Of a stretch of DNA of 61,727 nt, positions 15,282-24,042 are shown piece by piece (the stretch's first letter is position 1; each line of letters starts with the position of its first letter). Where the stretch lies: NCBI GenBank assembly GCA_035551935.1, contig DASZMJ010000220.1, forward strand, positions 1-61,727. The letters are read 5' to 3'. Under the pieces are notes generated by a model that saw nothing but the letters and a program-made list of their open reading frames with translations, had not been told where the DNA came from and searched no databases. The DNA is from DASZMJ01 sp035551935 (GTDB lineage: Bacteria > Planctomycetota > Planctomycetia > Isosphaerales > Isosphaeraceae). Both the position numbers and the translations under genes were made by a program.

Positions 15282-17795
15282 TCATCGAAGCGGCGGGCCG
15301 CCGAGGTCGACGAGGTGGCGGCGGAGGTTCCAGGCGGTGCCGGCATCCATGGGGCGGATGGCGTCGCCGGGGTCGAATTCGAGGTCGGTGGTCACGCGGA
15401 CCCAGCAGGAGATGCGCTCGGGGGTGCCTTCGACCGGCACGGGGACCTTCCAGCAGCGGGCGACGCCGTCGGCGCAGCCGGTGGCGAGGCGTCGGCCGTC
15501 GGGGCTGAAGGCGAGGGCGACGACGGGGCCACCGTGCCCCAGGGGAGGGCCGATCGGCAGGGCGGTCGCCGAGCACCAGAGGCGGGCGTGGGCGTCGAGG
15601 CCGCCGGTGGCGATGAGCCGGCCATCGGGCCGGAAGGCCAGGCACGAGACGCCGGCGCGGTGGGACAGGGGCTCGCCAATCGGCCGGCCGTCGGCGGCGT
15701 CCCAGAGCCGCGCGTCGCCCCCTTCGCAGGCCGTCGCGATCGCCTCGCCGCCGGGCCGGAAGCCGACACAGGCGATCGGGCGCGGGTGCGGGAGGGTGAC
15801 GACGGCGACCCGGTCGTCCAGCTCCCAGAGCCGCGCCCGGCGGTCGTGGCCGCCGGTCAGGAGGCGGCGGCCGTCGGGGCTGAAGGCGAGCGCCGACACG
15901 GCGCCGTCGTGGGCCAGGGGCGGGCCGATCGGCCGGCCGGTCGCGGCGTCGAGCAGGAGGACGAGGCCGTCGTCACTCCCTCGGGCCAGGACCTTACCAT
16001 CGGGGGCGAAGGCGACGGCCAGGGTGCGGGAGGCCGGGCCGCTGGTGTCGATCGGCGCGCCGGTCTCGGCGTCCCAGAGGCACGGGGCGCCGGCCGAGAC
16101 GGGGGCGGCGGCGAGCCGGGTGCCGTCGGCGTTGAAGGACAGGGAGAGGACCGGGCCGCCGGGTCGGATCGGCGGGCCGACGGCCTCGCCGTCGAGGGCG
16201 TCCCAGCAGCGGACGACCCCCTCGTCGCCGCTGGTGGCGAGCCGGGCGCCGTCGGGCCGGAAGGCGACGGCGCGGACGGGGCCGCCGTGCCGCAGCGGTG
16301 GCGAGAGGGCCGCGCCGGTGGCCACGTCCCAGAGCCGGGCCCCCCGGCCGCCGTGCGGGCTGGCGAGCCGTCGCCCATCCGGGCAGAAGGCCACCGCCAG
16401 CGCCTCTCCGCCGCTCGGCAATGCCCGCTCCAGGAGCTTCGAGCCCGAATGCCAGCCGGCCAGGCTCGACCGGACCGCATGGGCGAGGTGGGGCGGCTCG
16501 TCGGGGGCGTGCTCCAACGCCCGGGCCAGCCAGAGCATCCCCTCGGCGTGCGAGCCCCGGCCGAAGCAGGTGTGGGCCCGCTCCAGGCAGAGCCGGGCGA
16601 GCGTCCCCTTGACTTGGCCGAGCGCCTGCACCTGCTCGCTCCGGTAGCGGACGTCGGCCAGCCAGCGCTCGAGGGCGTCGGCCAAGTCGAGCGGCGAGCC
16701 GTACCGCTCGGCCGGCTCGCGGGCCATCGCCTTCAGGCAGATCGCCTCCAGGGCCGGGTCGACCGACTTGCGGAGCCGTCGCGGGGCCGGGAAGATGCCG
16801 CGTCGGACGCGGCGGAGGATGGTCTTCACGTCCCCCTCGGGGAACGGGCCGTGGCCGACAAGGACGCCGTACAGGATCGCCCCGAGGCCGTAGACGTCGC
16901 TGGCCGGGCCGACGCGGTCGCCGGCCCCCTCGGCCTGCTCGGGACTCATGTAGGCGGGCGTGCCGACCACCCGGCCCGGCCCGTCGTCGGCCGCCGTCGC
17001 GGCCGACTTGGCGATCCCCCAGTCGACGACCAGGGTCTCGCCGAAGCGGCCGAGCATGACGTTGTCCGGCTTCAGGTCGCGGTGGACGACCCCCTTGCTG
17101 TGCGCGAAGGCCACCGCGTTGCAGGCGTCGATGACGCTCCGCAGGAGCCGCCGGAACGCCAGGTCGCGGCCCTCGGCGCCTGCCCCGGGGCCTTTCGAGC
17201 GGTGGAACCGCTGGATCGCGGCCCTGAGCGTCTCACCCTCGATCAGCCGCATCGCGTAGAACGGCCGGCCGTCGTCGTGTCGGCCGAGGCCGTAGACGGG
17301 CACGATCCCCGGGTGTTCCAGGGTCCCCGTGACCTCGGCCTCCAACACGAACAGCGTCTGTGCCCCCGGGTCGTCGGCGCGTCCTGCCCGCAGCTCCTTC
17401 AGGGCCACGAGCCGGTTCAGCTCGCGATCGACCGCCAGCCAGACCTCGCCCAGCCCGCCGACGCCGAGCCGCTTGAGCGCCCGATAACGCCCCCCTGCCC
17501 CGCCGTCGCCGTTGGCGGCGGTCGCGGTCCCTTCGTGGGCGATCGTCGCGTCCGGGTCGGGGACGGGCTCCGGGTCGGTGTCCGCGATCGGGACCAGTTG
17601 CGCCCGGCCCTCCAGGACCGCCAGCCCCGCCGCGTCGATCAGGCCACGGGACACGAGGATCTCGCGCAGCCCCTTCGTCGTCGAGCGTGCCCAGGCCCTC
17701 AGCGCCGAGTTCAACGGATCGCCCTGGATCACCCCCGAGCCGAGGGCGGCCAGGGCCAGCCGCAAGTCACGCTCCAACTCGCTTCGCCCGGCCAT
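15282..17795 (-). CDS. Ser/Thr protein kinase with C-terminal WD40 beta-propeller
   Basis: The 837-residue protein has a short helical N-terminus, a kinase domain (about 104-375) and at least seven WD40-type blades. Kinase motifs are the glycine loop RLGVGGLGEVWLA, K133 in ALKE, HRDLKPDN, DWG in place of DFG, and MSPEQ. The blades are marked by repeats of the form LAFSPDGRRLATGG..ARLWD. The propeller is a likely protein-interaction platform. No membrane segment was seen, so it is probably cytoplasmic. The ATG at 17795 is chosen because it starts a compact MAGRSELERD helix; an ATG at 17864 is possible. Kinase-WD40 fusions are common in Isosphaeraceae and other planctomycetes. Confidence 0.9.
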   Translation of the reverse strand: MAGRSELERDLRLALAALGSGVIQGDPLNSALRAWARSTTKGLREILVSRGLIDAAGLAVLEGRAQLVPIADTDPEPVPDPDATIAHEGTATAANGDGGAGGRYRALKRLGVGGLGEVWLAVDRELNRLVALKELRAGRADDPGAQTLFVLEAEVTGTLEHPGIVPVYGLGRHDDGRPFYAMRLIEGETLRAAIQRFHRSKGPGAGAEGRDLAFRRLLRSVIDACNAVAFAHSKGVVHRDLKPDNVMLGRFGETLVVDWGIAKSAATAADDGPGRVVGTPAYMSPEQAEGAGDRVGPASDVYGLGAILYGVLVGHGPFPEGDVKTILRRVRRGIFPAPRRLRKSVDPALEAICLKAMAREPAERYGSPLDLADALERWLADVRYRSEQVQALGQVKGTLARLCLERAHTCFGRGSHAEGMLWLARALEHAPDEPPHLAHAVRSSLAGWHSGSKLLERALPSGGEALAVAFCPDGRRLASPHGGRGARLWDVATGAALSPPLRHGGPVRAVAFRPDGARLATSGDEGVVRCWDALDGEAVGPPIRPGGPVLSLSFNADGTRLAAAPVSAGAPCLWDAETGAPIDTSGPASRTLAVAFAPDGKVLARGSDDGLVLLLDAATGRPIGPPLAHDGAVSALAFSPDGRRLLTGGHDRRARLWELDDRVAVVTLPHPRPIACVGFRPGGEAIATACEGGDARLWDAADGRPIGEPLSHRAGVSCLAFRPDGRLIATGGLDAHARLWCSATALPIGPPLGHGGPVVALAFSPDGRRLATGCADGVARCWKVPVPVEGTPERISCWVRVTTDLEFDPGDAIRPMDAGTAWNLRRHLVDLGGPPLR

Positions 17796-18431
17796 CTCGG
17801 CAGGTCCCCGAGCCTTCGCGGTCGCCCCTCTCGATGCCCGGCCGCGATGATAATCAGTACACAACCCCGCCGGAAGCCACCACCGGGCCCCGACCTCGCC
17901 CGGGCGGACCCGTGCCGTCAGTTCCCTCGTCCGCGTCCCAGCCCCACCCTCTTCCCAAACCCGAAGCGCACGCGAGGGCCGCCATCCCTTTGAATTCCTT
18001 CGGCCGGATCGAATTGGGATGGTCGCCCTCGCTGGCGCTACGGGTTAGAAGGGGGTCGAGAATCGGTAAAGTCTCCCGGATTGTTGCAATACCCCCGAAT
18101 TATCCATTCCTCCTGGTTTGTTTCGTTGGAACGCGACTTGCTGGAACGACCGCCCGCACGGCGGGCGAACCCACCGGTATCGGCACGAGGGCCGCGATCG
18201 ATCGAGGAAAAAAGGGAATCCCGCTGATTTCCCAATTTGCCCATGTTATAGTTGGGGGGGATCGAGTGTCGGGACGAGCTGGCTCGATGATGTCGGCCGT
18301 GCCGTGAGGATCGGGACCTCGGGGTGTGGAGGGGCGAAATCCAGGGAAGGAGCCGGCCCGTCCCCCCTCGCGAGGACACGACACCCGGCGGACGCACCAG
18401 GGACGTGCGGCCCGCCGCCGAGGAACGACGC
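17796..18431. other. Non-coding 636-base divergent region upstream of the YTV gene
   Basis: No gene is supported here. Visible items are a short perfect hairpin at 18151-18167 (CGCCCGC/GCGGGCG stem) and a TATAGT hexamer at 18247-18252 that could be a -10 for the YTV gene but lacks a good -35. An A-rich stretch lies near 18207. The YTV leader would be long, about 170 bases, if that -10 is used. Confidence 0.4.
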
Positions 18432-19985
18432 ATGTTGAAGCGATTGAGAGTCTCGGCTCCCGTCCTGGTCGCCCTGGCGGCGCTCGGAGTGGCGGGGCCG
18501 GCCGCGGCCTCGTACTGCGGCGGGGCGGGGTATCGGCGGTGTCCCACCGCCGTCGTGAGGCCGTTGTGCGAGACGGTCGCGCTGATGCCGCAGTGCCAGA
18601 CCGTCACCGCGACGGCGTACGAGACCGTCTACGAGAACCAGCCGGTGACGGTCTTCCAGACCCGTTACCGCACGGCCTACCGCACCGAGGCCGTCGGCGT
18701 GCTCCGGCCGGTCTACGAGACGACGCAGGTCGCCCGGTCGTACACGGTCCGACGGCCGGTCTACGAGACGGTCAACTACCAGCGCCGACGGGTCGTCTGC
18801 CGCCCGATCTACGAGACGAGGCAGCTCGAACGCCGCTACACCGTCTGCCGGCCGGTCTACGAGACCGTCAACCGCGTCTACAACCGCACCGTGATGAAGC
18901 CCGTCTACGAGACGAGGCGGCTGGAGCGGCGTTACACCGTCTGCAAGCCCGTGTACGAGACGGTCAATCGTGTCTACAATCGAACTGTGTATAAGCCTGT
19001 TTACGAAACGCAGCGGCTGGAGCGCCGGTACACGGTCTGCCGGCCGGTGTACGAGACGGTCAACCAGGTCCGTCGGTACACGGTCTACAGGCCCGTGGTG
19101 CAGACGGCGATGGTCGAGCGGCAGTACACGGTCTGCCGGCCGGTGACGACGACGCGGCAGGTCGTCGAGGAGTGCGGCTACTACGAGACGCAGGCGACGA
19201 CGGTGCCCGGCCCGATCATCGAGCGCGAGGTCGCGGTCGACGCGTGCGGCGGCGCCCGCCGCGGGCTCTTCGGCCATTGCTGCCACCAGAACACGTGCAC
19301 GACCACGGTTGCCATCCAGTGCCCGCCGCGCACGGTCTGCCGCCGGGTCTACGTGCCTCGTCAGGTTGTCCGCGACGTCGCCGAGACGCGGTACGTCGCC
19401 GAGACGGTCACGCGGCAGGTCCCCGTCCAGACCTGCACCTACGTCGCCCAGGAGCAGACCGAGACGATCCCCGTGACGACCTGCCGGATGGTCACTCAAG
19501 AGTTCGCCCAGCCTTATGAAGTCACCACCTGCCGCATGGTCGCCGAGACCCAGCAGCAGACCGTCCCGGTGACGACCTGCCGCCTGGTGACCCAGGAGAT
19601 GGTTCAACCGTACGAGGTGACGACCTGCCGCATGGTCTGCGAGACCCAGCAGCAGACCGTCCCCGTGACCGTCTGCCGCCTGGTCCGCCAGGAGGTCGTC
19701 CAGCCGTACCAGGTGACGACCTGCCGCATGGTCCGGCAAGAGGTCGTCGACACGATCCCGGTGACGACCTGCCGCATGGTCTGCGAGACGCGCACGCAGA
19801 TGATCCCCGTGCAGACCTGCCGACTCGTCCGCGAGACCGTCCAGCGCCAGGTGCCCGTCTGCATCGCCGAGCAGGTGCCCGTGACCCTGAACCGCTGCGT
19901 CGCCCGCACCGTCGCCCGGCCGGTCGCCTATCAGCAGTGCACGATGGTCCCCGTCGCGATGCCGGCGTGTGCGGTCTGCGATTGA
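18432..19985 (+). CDS. Exported cysteine-rich YTV-repeat protein, probable cell-surface component
   Basis: The 517-residue protein begins with a signal peptide (RVSAPVLVALAALGVAGPAAAS, to about residue 28) and is built almost wholly from short repeats. The N-terminal half repeats ERRYTVCRPVYETV-like units and the C-terminal half repeats PVTTCRMV and PYEVTTCRMV units. This is the planctomycete YTV domain, known from large cysteine-rich proteins proposed to build the proteinaceous cell wall. A central Cys-rich island (about residues 270-300) separates the halves. GAGGA lies eight bases before the ATG. Two repeat copies encode nearly the same peptide with strongly different codons (see findings). 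A long hairpin ends the gene. Confidence 0.85.
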   Translation: MLKRLRVSAPVLVALAALGVAGPAAASYCGGAGYRRCPTAVVRPLCETVALMPQCQTVTATAYETVYENQPVTVFQTRYRTAYRTEAVGVLRPVYETTQVARSYTVRRPVYETVNYQRRRVVCRPIYETRQLERRYTVCRPVYETVNRVYNRTVMKPVYETRRLERRYTVCKPVYETVNRVYNRTVYKPVYETQRLERRYTVCRPVYETVNQVRRYTVYRPVVQTAMVERQYTVCRPVTTTRQVVEECGYYETQATTVPGPIIEREVAVDACGGARRGLFGHCCHQNTCTTTVAIQCPPRTVCRRVYVPRQVVRDVAETRYVAETVTRQVPVQTCTYVAQEQTETIPVTTCRMVTQEFAQPYEVTTCRMVAETQQQTVPVTTCRLVTQEMVQPYEVTTCRMVCETQQQTVPVTVCRLVRQEVVQPYQVTTCRMVRQEVVDTIPVTTCRMVCETRTQMIPVQTCRLVRETVQRQVPVCIAEQVPVTLNRCVARTVARPVAYQQCTMVPVAMPACAVCD

Positions 19986-19994
19986 ATGAATGGG

Positions 19995-20091
19995 GAGAGG
20001 GTTTCATCCACAGAAGACGCAGATAAATCAAGATAGAATAATTGAAATTTTATCTTGATTTATCTGCGTCTTCTGTGGATGAAACCCTCTC
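19995..20091. repeat. Perfect 41-bp inverted repeat, family III, between convergent genes
   Basis: Arms 19995-20035 and 20051-20091 are perfectly complementary over 41 bases with a 15-base AT-rich loop. The core is CATCCACAGAAGACGCAGA. It starts 10 bases after the YTV stop and ends 6 bases before the stop of the next, convergent gene, so it can act as a bidirectional terminator. The arm sequence is of a type seen dispersed in other bacterial genomes, so a mobile palindromic element is likely. Confidence 0.85.
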
Positions 20092-20097
20092 TCCTCA

Positions 20098-20349
20098 TCA
20101 CAGCTCCGGCAGCGATCCCCGCCGCGCCGCGCGGGCGACGACGAAGCCGCCGGCACCGATCAGCGAGAACGGGGCGGAGACCATCAGGATGATGCTCCAG
20201 GCGTAGCCGTCGCGGAGCCGCGCGGCCTGGCCGTCGCCCTGCTCGGCGACGGCCTCCTTGCAGTTCGGGCAGGCCGAGGCGATCATGCCCGAGCCGAGGG
20301 CGACAGCCAGGGCGAGCGCGACGAGGATTCGGCGAGTCGTGGTGATCAT
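20098..20349 (-). CDS. Small membrane protein with CPNC motif at the end of the oxidase operon
   Basis: The 83-residue protein has a hydrophobic N-terminal segment (ILVALALAVALGSGMIASA) followed directly by CPNCKEAVAEQ and a second membrane segment (SIILMVSAPFSLIGAGGFVVA). The CxxC pair right after the first segment would lie outside the cytoplasm. Similar small ACPxCK proteins sit next to cytochrome oxidase genes in planctomycetes and Verrucomicrobia, so a role in copper handling or oxidase assembly is plausible. It starts four bases after the Sco1-DUF420 stop codon, so the two genes are surely co-transcribed. ATG at 20349 is chosen over the longer frame, which would overlap the upstream gene. 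Confidence 0.7.
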   Translation of the reverse strand: MITTTRRILVALALAVALGSGMIASACPNCKEAVAEQGDGQAARLRDGYAWSIILMVSAPFSLIGAGGFVVARAARRGSLPEL

Positions 20350-20353
20350 TATT

Positions 20354-21424
20354 CTATCCCAAGGCTGGCGACGCCAGCGGCGCGGGCATCCGATAGAGCA
20401 TGACGTAGATGACGACCCCGGTGATCGACACATAGAGCCAGATCGGGAACGTCACCTTGGCGATCCGGGCGTGGCGGTCGAACCGCCGTCGCCACGCGTG
20501 CGACAACGTGACGACGACCAGGGGGACGACCGCCACGGCGAGGGCCGTGTGCGAGAGCAGGATCGTGAAGTAGGCCACCCGCCAGGGCCCTTGGCCGCGG
20601 TAGGGCATGCTCCCCACCTGGTAATGGTACACGAGGTAGCAGGCCAGGAACAGGGCCGACGTGACCAGGGCCGCGATGTTGCCGGCGGCGTGGCCCCGGA
20701 CGAGACGAGCCTTGATCAAGGTCCAGGCCAGGGCAAGGAGCGCGGCGCTGGTGCCGTTGAGGGCCGCGTTGACGGCCGGCAGCCGGCGTGCCCAGGGGAC
20801 CAGGCGATCGAGCCGTCGGGCCTTCGCCTCCAGGGCCTTTCGGGCGGCCTCATCGCCCGAGTCGAAGTAGCCGACGACCTTGTTGCCTCGGTCGACGAGG
20901 ACGAAGCGGGAGTCGTGCATGATCCGCTCGGCGCCATTGGCCTGGTCCTGGGCGTCGGTCGGCAGGGCCGTCAGCAGGAAGCGGTCGTGGATCAGGGCCT
21001 GGACGTCCGCCGGCGGGCCGGTCAGGAACCACCAGCGGTCCGGGTCGGCGCCGTAGCGGCTGGCGAACCTGGCGAGCACCTCGGGCGAGTCGTGCTCGGG
21101 ATCGACGCTGACGCTCACGAGCCGGACGCCCGTGCCCCTCAGCTTGTCCTGGAGCGTGCGCAGCTCGGCGGTGAGCCGCGGGCACGACGACGGGCAGCGG
21201 CTGAAGACGAAGTCGGCGATCCAGACCTTGCCGGCGAGATCGGCCTCGGTGACGGCCTTGCCCGAGCGCTCGACGAGGCGGAAGGCGCCCAGGGGGCGCG
21301 GGTCGTCGTCGAGATCCTGCGCCGCCGGGGGCGGCGCCGGCTTGGGGAACGAGGCCGACAGCGCCCCCGCCACCACGATGGCCCCCGCGACGATCGTCAA
21401 CCCAAGGCGATACGAGGCGTCCAA
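20354..21424 (-). CDS. Sco1/SenC copper chaperone fused to DUF420 membrane domain
   Basis: The product of about 356 residues starts with one membrane anchor (residues 7-25), followed by a Sco1 thioredoxin-like domain. The copper ligands are C77 and C81 in CPSSC and H170 in MHDSRF. From about residue 215, four membrane segments match DUF420 (LPAVNAALNGTSAALL, LACYLVYHYQVG, AYFTILLSHTALA, FPIWLYVSITGVVIYVMLY). Sco1 delivers copper to the CuA site of subunit II; DUF420 proteins are linked to caa3-type oxidase assembly. The start is uncertain: no ATG or good ribosome site is seen. TTG at 21424 is used here, and TTG at 21400 would give a TTGA overlap with the upstream stop. Confidence 0.85.
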   Translation of the reverse strand: MDASYRLGLTIVAGAIVVAGALSASFPKPAPPPAAQDLDDDPRPLGAFRLVERSGKAVTEADLAGKVWIADFVFSRCPSSCPRLTAELRTLQDKLRGTGVRLVSVSVDPEHDSPEVLARFASRYGADPDRWWFLTGPPADVQALIHDRFLLTALPTDAQDQANGAERIMHDSRFVLVDRGNKVVGYFDSGDEAARKALEAKARRLDRLVPWARRLPAVNAALNGTSAALLALAWTLIKARLVRGHAAGNIAALVTSALFLACYLVYHYQVGSMPYRGQGPWRVAYFTILLSHTALAVAVVPLVVVTLSHAWRRRFDRHARIAKVTFPIWLYVSITGVVIYVMLYRMPAPLASPALG

Positions 21425-21978
21425 AGTTCGGGCCCGTGCGAGATGGAGGGCGGTGTGGACGAAGCAAGAGAAGCCGTGCCCGGGGCGACGACCGACGACT
21501 GCGCCGGCTCCTCGGTCGACTCGACCGCCGGCCCCTCCTGCATCGCGATGTCGGGGATCAGGGCGAAGATGAAGATCATCGCCAGGAAGCCCGCGGGCAC
21601 CAGCATGTAGAACACCCAGCGCCCTTCGAACTTCAGGTGCATGAAGAACATCCCGACCAGCGTCGCCTTCGTCACCGCCAGGATCAAGAGGCCGAGGATC
21701 AACGGGACGTGGATGAACGTTAGGAGCACCGCAGGCAGCAGGTCGAGGACGATCCAGCCCCGACCCGCGTGCAGGCCCGCCCACCGCGAGCCGACCACGA
21801 CGAGGCCCGTCAGCACGATGCCCGACAAGAGCATCCACAGCAGGCCCCACGTGCCGTGATACTTCGCGTAGAAGTACTCCTGCACCGTCAGGTTCAGCAA
21901 GGCGTAGAAGACCGTCATGTACGGCGCGTGCGACTCGACGTCCTGCTGCTGGTCGAACGTCCGGTGCGGCTCGCCCAT
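21397..21978 (-). CDS. ctaF: Cytochrome c oxidase subunit IV family protein
   Basis: The 193-residue protein has three membrane segments (about residues 20-35, 46-62 and 75-135) and the subunit IV signature HVPLILGLLILAVTKATLVGMFFMHLKFE. This matches the small COX4/prokaryotic subunit IV family, which stabilises the oxidase core. The ATG at 21978 follows an AAGGGGGG stretch. The last 40 residues, Ser/Thr/Glu rich, extend beyond the usual family length. The gene overlaps the presumed start of the Sco1-DUF420 gene and lies 47 bases downstream of subunit III. The symbol is given by position and family. Confidence 0.8.
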   Translation of the reverse strand: MGEPHRTFDQQQDVESHAPYMTVFYALLNLTVQEYFYAKYHGTWGLLWMLLSGIVLTGLVVVGSRWAGLHAGRGWIVLDLLPAVLLTFIHVPLILGLLILAVTKATLVGMFFMHLKFEGRWVFYMLVPAGFLAMIFIFALIPDIAMQEGPAVESTEEPAQSSVVAPGTASLASSTPPSISHGPELWTPRIALG

Positions 21979-22025
21979 CCCCGCCCCCCTTCTCTTTCTT
22001 GTCTGCCGGTACGACCCGGATCGAG

Positions 22026-22982
22026 TCAGACCAGATAGACGACCGTGAACAGGATGATCCAGACGAGGTCGACGAAGTGCCAGTACAGCCCCGCAAGCTC
22101 GACCGGGCTGTGGTGCGTCCTCGTGTACGTCCCGCGCAGCGACTGGATCAGGATGCAGCTCAACAGGACCACGCCCCCCGCCACGTGCGCCCCGTGGAAG
22201 CCGGTCATCGTGAAGAAACACGAGGCGAAGAGGCTCGCGTCGGGCCGGAAGTGCCCGGTCCGGCTGATCCCGATCGGGTACGAGTGGCCGGTGGTCAGTT
22301 GGTAATATTCATAGATCTGGATACTCAGGAAGAGCGAGCCGATCAGGACGGTGCAGAGCAGGAACAGGGACAGCCGGGCCTTGTCGCCGCGCTGGATGGC
22401 GGAGAGGGCTAGGACCATCGTCACGGACGAGCAGATGAGGAAGAAGGTGTTCAGCGCCGTCAGGTTGATGCTGAGCGGGTTGGAGTAGGTGTCGTACGGC
22501 TGGGGCCAGTTGAATGTGTGGCCTTCGAGCTTCTCGACCCGCGCGGTGGCGCCGGCCTGCTTGAGCTCGGTGAGGAGCTTGTTGGCCTCGTCCTCGGTCA
22601 GCCCGGTCTTGATCGGGATCGTGACCCATTCCAGCGCATGCTCGGCCCGGTGCGGGCTGAGGCCGCTCTCGCGGCGGTAGATCTCCAGGACGCGCGGCTC
22701 GTTCGGACCGATGTCCTCGAGCAGGACGCCGTAGGCGTTGGCGAGCGGCACGAGGTCGGCCGCGGGCGGGGTGATGTGGCTGTAGGCGGTCGGCGGGCTG
22801 CCCGAGCGAAGCACGACGTAGGAGCCGATCAGGCCCGTGAAGAACATGACCTCGGTGGCCAGGAACAGCCACATCGCGACCTTGCCCGGCGTCACCGGCG
22901 GCGCCTGCACGGTCGGCCCCTCCATCACGGTCCGGTTCAGCGGCGTCTCGGCCGGCTCTGGCTCAGCGAGGGCGTGGGACAT
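22026..22982 (-). CDS. ctaE: Cytochrome c oxidase subunit III with an internal soluble insertion
   Basis: The 318-residue protein carries the subunit III pattern: WLFLATEVMFFTGLIGSYVVLR, the FHGAHVAGGVVLL segment and the final YWHFVDLVWIILFTVVYL. Subunit III supports the proton-pumping core in the membrane. Between the first and second membrane segments (about residues 65-165) is a soluble insertion. Within it, KTGLTEDEANKLLTELKQAG resembles the C-terminal domain of ribosomal protein L7/L12. The ATG at 22982 is preferred; an upstream GTG would lie inside the inverted repeat at 23011-23101. That repeat separates this gene from ctaB, but the operon direction is continuous. Confidence 0.88.
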   Translation of the reverse strand: MSHALAEPEPAETPLNRTVMEGPTVQAPPVTPGKVAMWLFLATEVMFFTGLIGSYVVLRSGSPPTAYSHITPPAADLVPLANAYGVLLEDIGPNEPRVLEIYRRESGLSPHRAEHALEWVTIPIKTGLTEDEANKLLTELKQAGATARVEKLEGHTFNWPQPYDTYSNPLSINLTALNTFFLICSSVTMVLALSAIQRGDKARLSLFLLCTVLIGSLFLSIQIYEYYQLTTGHSYPIGISRTGHFRPDASLFASCFFTMTGFHGAHVAGGVVLLSCILIQSLRGTYTRTHHSPVELAGLYWHFVDLVWIILFTVVYLV

Positions 22983-23010
22983 CGCGCAAGACCCCGAGGA
23001 AGAGGGAGGA

Positions 23011-23101
23011 TTCACCACGAAGGCACAAAGGACACAAAGAAGAATTATTCTAAATAAATTCTTTTTCTTTTCTTTGTGTCCTTTGTGCCTTTGTGGTGGA
23101 A
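23011..23101. repeat. Long inverted repeat, family II, inside the oxidase operon
   Basis: Arms 23011-23040 and 23071-23101 are complementary over about 30 bases with two small differences. The core is GGCACAAAGGACACAAAGA, with an AT-rich loop of about 30 bases. It lies between ctaB and ctaE, both read on the minus strand, so the transcript must pass through a strong hairpin. It resembles the element at 3311-3401. Confidence 0.85.
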
Positions 23102-23118
23102 TTCTTTTCTTTCGATCG

Positions 23119-24042
23119 TTACATGGTCGGTGGGTTGAGTAGGAGCAGGACCAGAATCGACGGCAAATAGAGGAACGACGCCCTCAGCAGGCGGCGGGCC
23201 GTGGGCTCGGTGGCGTCGGCCCAGAACCGGAAGGCACTGGCGAGGTAGTAGAGGCCCAGGGCCAACGCGCCGGCGAAGTAGATCGGCCCGGCCAGGCCGA
23301 GCACGGCCGGCAGGAGGCCGACCGGCACGAGCGCCAGGGCGTGACCGGTCGCCTGCCGGCCGCTGAGCGTGCCGGCCGGGTCGACCGCGGGGAGCATGCG
23401 GTGGCCGGCGCGGGCGTAGTCGTCGCGGTAGATCCAGGCGATCGCGAGGAAGTGCGGGAACTGCCAGAGGAAGACGATCAGGAACAGGGCCAGCGCCTCG
23501 ACCCCGAGCGGGCCGCCCGCCGCCGCCCAGCCGATGATCGTCGGCAAGGCCCCCGGCACCGCCCCCACGGCGGTGTTCAACGTCGTCCGCGGCTTGAGGG
23601 GCGTGTACACAAAAACATACAAGAAGAAGGTCGCCGCGGCTACGAGCGCCGCCTTCGGGTGCGGGCCGACGGCCAGGAGCGCCAGGCCGCCGAGCGCCAG
23701 CGCCGTACCGAACCCCGCGGCCTCGGCCGTCGAGAGCCGGCCGAGCGGCAAGGGGCGGCCCGACGTCCGCCGCATCCGGGCGTCGCGGCCCCGTTCGAGC
23801 ACCTGGTTCCACGCGCTGCCGCCGCCGGCAACCAGGGCCGTGCCGACCACGGCCAGGACCAACGCCGACGGCGAAACCGGCGGCAGATCCCCCCGCGCCG
23901 CCAACGCGAAGCCGACGGCGACGGTCAACAGCACGAGCAGCACGAGCCTCGGCTTCGTCAACGCCACGAACGCCGCGAACCGGCCCCCCTCCGCCGTCGC
24001 GGACGTCGAAGCAACCAGGCTCGCCGACACCGCCGTCTTCAC
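23119..24042 (-). CDS. ctaB: Protoheme IX farnesyltransferase (heme O synthase)
   Basis: The 307-residue membrane enzyme transfers a farnesyl group to heme B to make heme O, the precursor of heme A. UbiA-family motifs are NQVLERGRDARMRRTSGRPLP (residues about 80-100, with Glu in the position of the first Asp) and YTPLKPRTTLNTAVGAVPGALP. The second polyprenyl-binding motif is WQFPHFLAIAWIYRDDY. About eight to nine membrane segments are visible. It starts with GTG at 24042, which overlaps the ctaA stop (GTGA); GGAG lies eight bases upstream. This coupling to ctaA fits the two consecutive steps of heme A synthesis. Confidence 0.92.
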   Translation of the reverse strand: MKTAVSASLVASTSATAEGGRFAAFVALTKPRLVLLVLLTVAVGFALAARGDLPPVSPSALVLAVVGTALVAGGGSAWNQVLERGRDARMRRTSGRPLPLGRLSTAEAAGFGTALALGGLALLAVGPHPKAALVAAATFFLYVFVYTPLKPRTTLNTAVGAVPGALPTIIGWAAAGGPLGVEALALFLIVFLWQFPHFLAIAWIYRDDYARAGHRMLPAVDPAGTLSGRQATGHALALVPVGLLPAVLGLAGPIYFAGALALGLYYLASAFRFWADATEPTARRLLRASFLYLPSILVLLLLNPPTM

